Assembly (NCBI RefSeq): GCF_900111765.1
Contig: NZ_FOIB01000012.1
Span: forward strand, 62,001 to 126,000
Length of the DNA: 64,000 bases
Direction: 5' to 3'
From: Myxococcus fulvus
Lineage (GTDB): Bacteria > Myxococcota > Myxococcia > Myxococcales > Myxococcaceae
Of this stretch, positions 54,359 through 62,500 are shown piece after piece. The position numbers and the translations under genes are program-made. The notes beneath the pieces are model-generated. The model was not told the DNA's origin, ran no database searches, and was given only the letters and a program-made list of their open reading frames with translations. Positions within the stretch are counted from its first letter, which is position 1, and the number at the start of each line of letters is the position of its first letter.

Positions 54359-55468
54359 ATGCGCGCGCAGAAGGAGGAGCTGCTCTTCCGGGCGATGGAG
54401 CAGGGCCTGGCGGGACGGCCCGACGAGGCCACGGCGTCACTGGGGGCGTTGGAGTCGATGCTGGACGTGGACGCGGTGCCGGAGGATTTGGGCTACCAGC
54501 TCTTCGCCACCGCCGTGCGGCATCGCCTGGCGGGCGCCGGTGCGGGGAGCCGCAATCCCTATCTGCACCCCGACGCGAGCGAGCGGCAGATTGACTTGTT
54601 CCGCTCGCTGATGGCCCACATGCCGCTGGCGTCCACGGCCGACGCGCTGGCGAACGCGGTGCTGGAGGCGCTGCTCGGCGGACAGCAAGAGGCCACGCTG
54701 GTGGACGTGGGCATCGGCCAGGGGCGACAGGCCGTGCGGCTGTTGCAATCCCTGTCACGACGCGGCGCCGCGCCCGGGCAGCTGACGCTGGTGGGCGTGG
54801 ACCCGAGCGGGGCGAGCCTCGCGCAGGCGAAAGCCGCGACGGAGCGCGTGGCGCGCGAGGTGGACGCGAGCGTGCGCTTCATCGGCGTGGAGTCCCCGGT
54901 GGAGGCGATGAGCGGGGCGGAGTGGTCCATGCTGCGCGCGCTGCCGGGCCCCCGGGTGGTGAACGCGGCGTTCGCCCTGCACCACGTGGCGGAGGCGCCG
55001 GACAGCCTGGGCACGGCCCGGGACGCGGTGCTGCGGCGGCTGCGCGCGGTGGAGCCCGTGGCGCTGGTGATGTGCGAGCCGAACACGGACCACTTCCAGG
55101 CGGCGCCCCTGGAGCGCTTCGGCCACGCGTGGCGGCACTTCACGCACGTCTTCCAGTTGCTCGACTCCCTGGGCGTGCCGGGCGAGGAGCGCGCCGCCAT
55201 CAAGCGCTTCTTCGGGCGCGAGGTGGAGGACGTGGTGGGCACGGTGGACGAGTCGGCCCGCTGCGAGCGCCACGAGACGGCGCGCATGTGGAAAGCGCGG
55301 CTGTCGCGCGCGGGCTTCGAGCCCCTGGAGCTGCTCGAGCACCTGCGCCCCCACGGCGTGCACCCGGCGCTGACGCTGGAGCGCGAGCCGGGCGTGGTGG
55401 GCCTGCGCTGGAGGGACGAGGTGCTGGTGGCGGTGCTGGCCGCGCGGCCCGCGCCCGCCCACGGTTGA
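54359..55468 (+). CDS. Bacterial GRAS-domain protein (SAM-methyltransferase fold)
   Basis: 369 residues. The order of motifs matches the bacterial GRAS family, relatives of plant gibberellin-response regulators: the SAM-pocket loop LVDVGIGQGRQAVRLLQSL (116-124 core), VVNAAFALHHV (about 200-210), CEPNTDHF (240-246), a histidine/phenylalanine-rich helix (RFGHAWRHFTHVFQLLDS), FFGREVEDVVG (274-284) and RCERHETARMWKARL followed by AGFEP. It is probably a small-molecule methyltransferase or SAM-binding regulator; substrate unknown. AAGGAG precedes ATG 54359. It is followed 31 bases later by a PncC-like gene. Confidence 0.85.
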   Translation: MRAQKEELLFRAMEQGLAGRPDEATASLGALESMLDVDAVPEDLGYQLFATAVRHRLAGAGAGSRNPYLHPDASERQIDLFRSLMAHMPLASTADALANAVLEALLGGQQEATLVDVGIGQGRQAVRLLQSLSRRGAAPGQLTLVGVDPSGASLAQAKAATERVAREVDASVRFIGVESPVEAMSGAEWSMLRALPGPRVVNAAFALHHVAEAPDSLGTARDAVLRRLRAVEPVALVMCEPNTDHFQAAPLERFGHAWRHFTHVFQLLDSLGVPGEERAAIKRFFGREVEDVVGTVDESARCERHETARMWKARLSRAGFEPLELLEHLRPHGVHPALTLEREPGVVGLRWRDEVLVAVLAARPAPAHG

Positions 55469-55499
55469 GGCCCGGCGGGAGGTGCGCGAGGATGGCGCG

Positions 55500-56021
55500 G
55501 TGACGCCGGGACACGACGGACAGGACGACCCACGCCAAGAGACGTCGCTGGAGGCGCGCGTGCTGGAGCGCTGCCGGAGCACGGGGGTGCGGCTGGTGCT
55601 GGTGGAGGCGTGCACCGGCGGGCTCCTGTGCGGGCGGCTGACGGAGGTGCCCGGGGCCTCGGCGGTGGTGGAGCGCGGCTTCGTGCCGTACTCCTACGAG
55701 TCCAAGGTCGAACAGCTCGGCGTCCCGCTCGAGCTGCTCCAGGCGCATGGCTCGGTGAGCGCGGAGGCGGCGGAGGCCCTGGCGCGCGGGGCGTTGGAGC
55801 GCTCGAGCGCGAACTGGGCCATCGCGGAGACGGGCATCGCGGGCCCTGGCGGCGGCACGCCACAAAAGCCCGTGGGCCTGGCCTTCATCGCGGTGATGCG
55901 GCGGGGCGGAGCGGTGACGGTGGAGCGCCATGTCTTCGCCGGGGTCCGGGCCCAGGTGCGTGACGCCGTGGCCAGGCGCGCCTTCGAGCTGTTGCTCGAG
56001 CAGCTGAGCGTCGAATCCTGA
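55500..56021 (+). CDS. PncC/CinA C-terminal-type nicotinamide-nucleotide amidase
   Basis: A 173-residue stand-alone CinA C-terminal domain. It converts NMN to nicotinate mononucleotide plus ammonia. The core is LVLVEACTGGLLCGRLTEVPG, with the active-site serine position occupied by Cys (EACTGG instead of EACTGGL/SxTGG), and ETGIAGPGGGTPQKPVGLAF. The start is uncertain: GTG 55500 after AGGATGG is used. It and pncB in this window both feed NAD salvage. It follows the GRAS gene co-directionally. Confidence 0.85.
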   Translation: MTPGHDGQDDPRQETSLEARVLERCRSTGVRLVLVEACTGGLLCGRLTEVPGASAVVERGFVPYSYESKVEQLGVPLELLQAHGSVSAEAAEALARGALERSSANWAIAETGIAGPGGGTPQKPVGLAFIAVMRRGGAVTVERHVFAGVRAQVRDAVARRAFELLLEQLSVES

Positions 56022-56123
56022 ACCGGACATCCCCCCCGCACTCCCGGGTGTCTGGGCTCTCCACCAGCGGGCTCCTACGCTGTGGGGGCGCGCGACGCGC
56101 GTGCTGGTGGCGAAGGAGCCCGG

Positions 56124-56522
56124 GTGTTCCGAATCGACGTCGACAATGCGCACGCCATCGTGGGCTTCGTCCTGGAGGGCTACATCCGGGTGCCGGAGAT
56201 GGAGGCCTTCGTGACGGAGCTGGAGCGGGCCACCGACTCGCTCGCCGGCCAGGACATCAAGATCCTGGCCGACCTGCGCGCCTTCCGCCCCGCCTCGCCC
56301 GAGGCCGCCAACATGATTCGCCGCGTGCAGGAGTACGGCCTGCGCTCGGGCGTGGTGCGCGTGGCGGAGCTGGTGGAGAGCGAAATCGTCGCGCTCCAGC
56401 TCAACCGCGTGGCCCAGAACAGCCGCACGGACCGCATCCTGCGCCGCTTCTGGGAGGAGTCTCCCGCGCGCCTCTGGCTCATCCAGGGTGACGCGGCCGA
56501 GCCGCCCCAGCCGCGCCCGTGA
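56124..56522 (+). CDS. SpoIIAA-like (STAS-fold) protein
   Basis: 132 residues, no signal peptide. A first strand FRIDVDNAHAIVGFVLEGYI, a helix, and a second unit GQDIKILADLRAFRPASPEA are typical of SpoIIAA-like/STAS domains, which bind lipids or act as anti-anti-sigma-like switches. No conserved phosphorylatable serine is obvious, so regulatory phosphorylation is unlikely. GTG 56124 is preceded by AAGGAG. Function unknown. Confidence 0.72.
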   Translation: MFRIDVDNAHAIVGFVLEGYIRVPEMEAFVTELERATDSLAGQDIKILADLRAFRPASPEAANMIRRVQEYGLRSGVVRVAELVESEIVALQLNRVAQNSRTDRILRRFWEESPARLWLIQGDAAEPPQPRP

Positions 56523-56545
56523 GCCGCGCGAAGTCAATGCCTCTC

Positions 56546-56582
56546 AAACACGTCTGACTTCCAGACACGGACAGACGTGTTT
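56546..56582. promoter_or_regulatory. Inverted repeat AAACACGTCTG/CAGACGTGTTT
   Basis: Arms 56546-56556 and 56572-56582 are perfect 11-base complements with a 15-base loop. The GACGTGTTT core of the right arm recurs at 56688-56696, covering a -35-like TTGACG. The left arm can alternatively pair with CAGAC at 56562-56566. It lies just past the SpoIIAA-like gene and could be its terminator or an operator for the protease. Confidence 0.5.
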
Positions 56583-56685
56583 TCAGGCGGGCTCGACTTC
56601 TACCGCCAGACACGCTCTTTCGAGCCATTGTCCTACCCTCGTGCTGGCCATTTCTCGTCGCGCGAGGACTCACACGTAAAGCGAA

Positions 56686-56712
56686 TTGACGTGTTTGGGT
56701 TGGTAATATATC
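56686..56712 (+). promoter_or_regulatory. AT-rich promoter region of the M4 protease
   Basis: TTGACG (56686-56691) has a -35 shape. TATATC at 56707-56712 lies 15 bases later and TATCGA at 56709 has the ideal 17-base gap but matches poorly. The region of about 60 bases around it is far more AT-rich than the genome. The GACGTGTTT repeat overlaps the -35 box, so a repressor or activator could bind there. Confidence 0.4.
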
Positions 56713-56796
56713 GAAACATGAATAATCGCTTTTGCGTTTGAAAACGTGATTCCAGGTGTGTCACGAATAAATGGCCTTTTACCGGAGGTCTTGCAT

Positions 56797-59034
56797 TTGG
56801 CTCATCGAGTCTTGAAGACGATTGGCGTGGCCTGCTTGGGTGTTGCGCTCACCGCGTGTGGCACCACGGAGTCCGCGCCGGACGAGGCGAAGGCGCCCGA
56901 GGTGAAGGCGGGAGCGGACATCCAGCAGTCGCTCAAGAAGCTGCCGAGCGCGGGCGTGGCCGGCGCGCACACGGACGGCGTGCCCGACACGCTGGTGGGT
57001 GAGCTGGGCAAGGTGGAGCGCACGCTGTCGGCGCTGGGCGTGGGCCAGGCGGCCTTCGCGGCGGCCCCGGCGCTGACGGACATCGCCCCGGTGTTCCGCC
57101 TGCGCGCGGATGATTTGTTCCTGCAGCGCGCGCGCACGGACAACCAGGGCAACCAGCACCTGCGCTATCGCCAGACGAAGAACGGCCTGGAGGTGGTGGG
57201 CGGTGAGCTGATGCTGCACGTGCGCCCCGACGGCAACGTGTACGCGGCCAACAGCTCCGCCCGTGACGGCGTGGACCTGCCCGCGACGCCCCGCGTGGAC
57301 GCCTCCGCGGCGGCGCGCGCGGCGGCCCGTGGCACCGCCGGCACCGGCATCGCCTCCGAGGGCGAGCCCCGGCTGGTCTACGTGCGTGACGACGCGGGCA
57401 CGCTGTTCCTGGCCTGGCACGTGCGCGTGACGGGCACCCAGCCCTCCGGCATCCCCCTGGTGGACAACGTCTATGTCGACGCGCTCGGCCAGACGGGCGT
57501 CGTGGCGCGCCACCCGCTCATCCACACCGCCCGCAACCGCGCGGTGTACACGGCCAACAACGGCACCACGCTGCCGGGCACCCTGCGCCGGAGCGAGCTG
57601 GGCGCGGTCACCAACGACGCGCACGTGGACCAGAACCACACGCAGCTGGGCTACACGTACGACTGCTACCAGACGCTGTTCGGCCGCGACTCGTTCGACA
57701 ACGCGGGCGCGGAGCTGCGCAGCACCGTTCACTACAGCAGCGGCTACGTGAACGCCTTCTGGAACGGCAGCCAGATGGTGTACGGCGACGGCGACGGCGT
57801 GAACTCCATCGAGCTGGGCAAGGACCCGGACGTCACGGTGCACGAGCTGACGCACGCGGTGACGGAGCGCGAGTCCAACCTCATCTACTCCGGCCAGTCC
57901 GGCGGTCTGAACGAGGCGCTGTCGGACACCTTCGCCGCCATCTGCCAGAGCTGGGCGTCCGGCACCTGGAGCACCACGCCCGCCATCTGGATGATTGGCG
58001 AGCAGGTGTGGACGCCGAACACGCAGAACGACGCCCTTCGCTACATGGATGACCCGAAGAAGGACGGCGTCTCGCTGGACCACCTCAACGACTACACGTC
58101 CAGCACCGACGTGCACTACAGCTCGGGCATCCCCAACCTGGCCTTCGCGCTGCTCGCCAAGGGTGGCACGCACCCGCGCGGCCGCACCACCATCAACGTG
58201 CCGGCCATCGGCGTCGAGACGGCGGCGCGCATCTGGTACAAGGCCAACACGGACATCTTCACGGAGGGCACCACGTTCCTCCAGGCGAAGACGTGGACCA
58301 TCCAGGCCGCCGCGGACCTCAACTACAGCCAGGCCATCCAGGACGCGGTGAAGGCGGCCTGGGAGGCGGTGGGTGTCAACGGCGTGTGGACGCCGCCGGT
58401 CTCCGTCCCGCTGACCAACGGCACGCCCGTGACGGGCATCTCCGGCAGCCTGGGCAACGAGAAGTACTACTCGCTGGTGGTCCCGGCCGGGACGACCAAG
58501 GTGGTGTTCACCACCACGGGCGGCGGCTCGGGTGACCTGGACCTGTACGTGGGGCGCGGCACGCAGCCGACCACGTCCAGCTACCTGTGCAGCTCCGCGG
58601 GCAGCAGCAGCACGGAGACGTGCACCATCAACAATCCGACGGCGGGCACCTACCACGTCCTGCTCTACGCGTACTCGGCCTACTCCAACGTGACGCTGAC
58701 GGGCACGGCGAGCGCCACCGTGAGCAACGTGCTGCAGAACAACGTGCCGGTGACGGGCCTGTCCGCCGCCACGAGCGCCAGCGTGAACTACACGATGGAC
58801 GTGCCGGCCAACACCCGCGTGACGTTCGCCACCAGCGGCGGCACGGGTGACGCGGACCTGTACGTCCGCTTCAACTCGGCCCCCGGCACGGGCTCCGGCA
58901 CCTACGACTGCCGCCCGTACCTGGGTGGCAACGCGGAGACCTGCCAGCTGACGAACACCACGGCCGGCAAGTACTACGTGATGGTGCGCGCCTACTCGGC
59001 CTTCACGGGCGTGACGCTGCGCGGCTCCTACTAG
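56797..59034 (+). CDS. M4-family (thermolysin-like) metalloprotease lipoprotein with PPC domains
   Basis: About 745 residues. The signal HRVLKTIGVACLGVALTACG ends in the lipobox LTAC. A FTP/PepSY-type propeptide (about 95-260) precedes the catalytic domain. Zinc ligands are HELTH (349-353) and Glu373 in GGLNEALSD; the transition-state histidine is His440 in STDVHYSSGIPN. Two PPC beta-sandwiches follow (about 540-645 and 650-745). TTG 56797 is chosen because CCGGAGG ends 8 bases before it; the in-frame GTG at 56746 has no such site. A 15-bp terminator follows. Likely an extracellular or surface protease for protein feeding. Confidence 0.92.
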   Translation: MAHRVLKTIGVACLGVALTACGTTESAPDEAKAPEVKAGADIQQSLKKLPSAGVAGAHTDGVPDTLVGELGKVERTLSALGVGQAAFAAAPALTDIAPVFRLRADDLFLQRARTDNQGNQHLRYRQTKNGLEVVGGELMLHVRPDGNVYAANSSARDGVDLPATPRVDASAAARAAARGTAGTGIASEGEPRLVYVRDDAGTLFLAWHVRVTGTQPSGIPLVDNVYVDALGQTGVVARHPLIHTARNRAVYTANNGTTLPGTLRRSELGAVTNDAHVDQNHTQLGYTYDCYQTLFGRDSFDNAGAELRSTVHYSSGYVNAFWNGSQMVYGDGDGVNSIELGKDPDVTVHELTHAVTERESNLIYSGQSGGLNEALSDTFAAICQSWASGTWSTTPAIWMIGEQVWTPNTQNDALRYMDDPKKDGVSLDHLNDYTSSTDVHYSSGIPNLAFALLAKGGTHPRGRTTINVPAIGVETAARIWYKANTDIFTEGTTFLQAKTWTIQAAADLNYSQAIQDAVKAAWEAVGVNGVWTPPVSVPLTNGTPVTGISGSLGNEKYYSLVVPAGTTKVVFTTTGGGSGDLDLYVGRGTQPTTSSYLCSSAGSSSTETCTINNPTAGTYHVLLYAYSAYSNVTLTGTASATVSNVLQNNVPVTGLSAATSASVNYTMDVPANTRVTFATSGGTGDADLYVRFNSAPGTGSGTYDCRPYLGGNAETCQLTNTTAGKYYVMVRAYSAFTGVTLRGSY

Positions 59035-59067
59035 CTCCAGGAGTTTCGAGGTTCGGGGTTGGACGGT

Positions 59068-59110
59068 GACACCCGGGGGGCCATCATGGGCCTCCCGGGT
59101 GTCGCTTTTT
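59068..59110 (+). terminator. Intrinsic terminator after the M4 protease
   Basis: A perfect 15-bp stem (59068-59082 with 59089-59103, one G-T pair) with a 6-base loop is followed by GCTTTTT. This is the clearest rho-independent terminator in the window; it lies 33 bases after the stop. Confidence 0.88.
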
Positions 59111-59135
59111 GCCGGGGGACGCAAAGGAGACGCGG

Positions 59136-59537
59136 ATGGCACGGGACAGCGCGGCGAAGCCGGGTGGCACCTCATTGGGCCGGTACGGCTGCGGCGTGCT
59201 GCTGCTGGTGTTCGTGCTCGTGCCGGGGCTGGTGCTGTTCTTCTCCTGGCTGAGCGCGAGCGTCCTGACTCCGCGCAGGGAGCGGCAGGTGCAGGCGCGC
59301 ATCGCGGGGTTCTGCGGCGAGGTGAAGGCGGGCGAGCTGCCGGAGGACGCGCTGGAGCGCTCGCGCTCGCTGGGCTACCCCGTCCGGCTGGAGGGCTCCG
59401 TCGCGAAGCGGCTGCGCATCCTCCGCTTCGACGCGCCGGTGAGCCAGATGCTGGGCTGCGAGCTGCACACGGACGACGCGGGCCGGGTCAGCTCCACGAA
59501 GCCCTATGTCATCTCGATGGAGTACGAGGACTTCTGA
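59136..59537 (+). CDS. Small single-span membrane protein, unknown function
   Basis: 133 residues. One strong hydrophobic segment (GCGVLLLVFVLVPGLVLFFSW, residues about 19-39) follows a polar start. The remaining 90 residues form a small polar domain (RILRFDAPVSQMLGCELHTD ... KPYVISMEYEDF). No family is recognised. AAAGGAG precedes ATG 59136. Its last 34 bases overlap the converging giant kinase gene. Confidence 0.7.
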   Translation: MARDSAAKPGGTSLGRYGCGVLLLVFVLVPGLVLFFSWLSASVLTPRRERQVQARIAGFCGEVKAGELPEDALERSRSLGYPVRLEGSVAKRLRILRFDAPVSQMLGCELHTDDAGRVSSTKPYVISMEYEDF

Positions 59538-62500
59538 GGCTCGGGCCCGGTCGGCAGCTCGACGGTGAAGGTGCTGCCCTCGCCAGGGGTGCTCTCCACG
59601 TGGATGGAGCCCCCGAGCGCGGTGAGGATTTCGCGCACCAGGTGCAGCCCCAGGCCCAGGCCGCCGTAGGCGCGCACGGAGACGGCGCGCTCGAAGCGCT
59701 CGAAGATGTCGGCGAGCCGGTCCTCTGCGATGCCGATGCCCCGGTCCGTCACGCTCACGCGCACCCGCCCGTCGTCCTCCCAGGCGCGCAGGGTGATGGG
59801 CTTGCCCGGGCCGAACTTGAGGGCGTTGGACAGCAGGTGCACCAGCACCTGCCCCAGCCGCGCGCCGTCCCAGTTCCCCCACAGCGGACCGTCCAGGTGG
59901 AGCTCCAGCGCGCAGCCCGCCCGCTCCAGCGGCTCGGCGAGCCTGCGGGCCGCGTGGTGGATGAGGTCCGCCAGGTCCACGCGCGTAAGGTGCAGGTCCA
60001 TCCGCCCGGCCTGGAGGCGGGAGATGTCCAGCATCTCCTCCACCAGCGTGGCCAGCTTCAGCGTCTGGCCGTCCAGCGTGCGCAGCGCGCGCACGGCGTG
60101 GGGCGGCAGCCCGGGCGGCGTGTGGCGCAGGAGCGTCTGCACCATGAGGCGCAGCGAGGTGAGCGGCGTGTTCAGCTCGTGGGAGGCCACGCTGAGGAAC
60201 TCGTCGCGCAGGCGCACGGCGTCCTGGGCCTCGCGGTACAGCCGGGCGTTGTCCAGACAGACGGCCACGCGGCGCGACAGCTCCTGGGCGAGCCCCAGGT
60301 CCGCGTCGGTGTAGCGCCTGCCGGGCGCGCCGGAGACGAAGGTGGCCACGCCCAGCGTCTTGCCTCCGGCGATGAGCGGCACGTGCATGGCGGCGCGTGA
60401 GCCGATGTCGCGCAGCAGGTCGATGTACTCCTGGCCGTGGCCGTGCTCGCGCAGGTTGAAGTCGGTGACGTCCGCGCGCAGGAAGGGCTGGCCGGTGCGC
60501 AGCGCGTGGATGAGGGCGGGCGGGGACGTCCAGTCCACCGGGTACTTCTCCAGCATCTGCTTCAGCCGCGCCTCCTTGCGCGCGTCCACGTGCGTCGCCG
60601 ACAGCACCCTCAGGTGCTCGCCGCGCTCGACGACGGTGACGATGCACCAGTCCGCCAGGAAGGGCACCACGCGCCGCATGGCGTTGCCCAGCATCACCTC
60701 CACGTCCAGCGACTCGGCCAAGGCCAGCCCCGTGTCCGCCAGGAAGCGCACGGCCCGCTCCGCGCGGCGGCGCTCCTGCACCTCCACGTGGAGCTGCTCG
60801 AACAGGCGGCTGTTCTCCAGCGAGATGGCGATCTGCGACGACAGCGTGCGCAGCACCCCCACGCGCTCCGGGGTGAAGGCGCGCGTGGCCAGGTCATTCT
60901 CCAGGTAGAGCACGCCCACCGTGTTGCCGTGGCGCTGGATGGGCACGACGAGCGCGGACTTCACCGCGCGGCGGACCACGTAGGCGTCCCCCACGAAGCG
61001 GCCCTGGTGCGCGGCGTCGGCCAGCACCAGCGTCTCACCGGTGCGGAAGGCGTGCTCCACCAACGTCACCGGCACCTGGTGGCTCGACTCCAGCGGGGTG
61101 CGCTCCAGGCTGACGGGCTCGGAGCTGGCCCCAACGGCGCAGACCTGGAGGCTTGCGCCCTCGTCCAGGACCAGCGCCCCACGCGTGGCCCCCGCCGCCT
61201 CGAAGCACACCGCCATCAGCTTCTCGAGCAGCCGGTCCAGCACCACCTCGCCCACCAGCGTCTCGGAGGCCTTGAGCAGGGTGAGCAGGTCCAGCGAGGC
61301 CCCCGGCGGCGTGGGCGCCGCCGTGGTGGCGCCGGGCTCCACCCAGGGCCGGTCCACCCGCGTCGCCAGCTCCGGGAACTCCTCCTCCAGCTGCGTCACC
61401 TTCGCCTGCGCGCCCCAGCGCACGTAGCAGTCCAGCGCCGCGCGCAGGTACAGCGGCACCAGGCGGCGGTGGCCCTGCTGCTGGTGGAAGCGCCCCGCCA
61501 GCTCGTTGGCCAGGGCCTCGTCCTGGAGGAAGCCCTCGGTGTGCGCGCCGTCGATGGCGCTGTCGTACGACCGCATCGCCTCCAGCGCCCGGTCCTCCAG
61601 CCGCGCCACCTCCGCCGCCACCAGCTGGTGCTTGTGGCGGAAGTTCTCCGGACACGTCCGGGCCCACACCTCCAGCCGCCGCTGGTTGGACTCCACGTGG
61701 GACAGCAGGGACGCCTTCTCCAGGGGGGCCCGGGAGGCGCGCGCCAGGAGCGTCAGCGAGGTGAGCACGTTGAAGTCCACGTTGCGGAAGAAGCCCTGCG
61801 TGTAGTGCACGTAGGGCAGGGCCTCGCGCGACATGCGCAGCGCCTCGTCGATGTCGCCCATCACGTAGGCGACGAAGAGCTTCATCATCGCGAGCAGGTA
61901 GAGGTTGGTCTGCTCCGCCCGGTCCGACGCGAGGTACGCGCTCTCGTCGAAGTCGTCGTCGTCCAGCCGCGCGGGCGTGCGCGTGCGGCCCTGGAGCGCG
62001 CGGATGGCCTGACGGTAGAGGATGGACACGTCCACCATGCCCTGCACGTTGGCGCGCCGGGAGTAGGAGAGGGCGGTGTCGATGGAGCCGAGGATGCGCA
62101 CCAGCTCGGTGCCCATCGCCAGCTCCGTGGAGACGACGGTGGTGAGCGCGTAGCTGGTGAACTGCAGGTCCCCGCTGGCCAGCCCCGTCGTCACCGCCCG
62201 GCGCAGCAGGGACAGGCTGGTGCGCAGGGGCGCGCGCCAGTGATTGACGTTGAGGGTGAGGCTGATGAGCGCCCGGCACTCCTGCCTGGCGTCGCCCAGC
62301 TTGCGCGCGAGCGCCACGCCCAGGTGTCCGTAGGCCTGCGCCTCCTCCACCTCGCCCCGGCTCGCCAGCAGCATCCCCTGCACGGCGTGGACGGCGGGGG
62401 CCCAGCGCGAGTTGCCGTGCTCCAGCGTGAGCGCCAGCGCCAGCGTGTTGAGCCAGGCGAACAGGTCCGGGTCCACGAAGAAGGCGGGCGTGACGAGCTC

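Noticed and set aside
56717-56730. GAATAAT-like -10 box in the M4 protease upstream region
   Set aside because: No matching -35 at correct distance; the AT-rich stretch gives chance hits.
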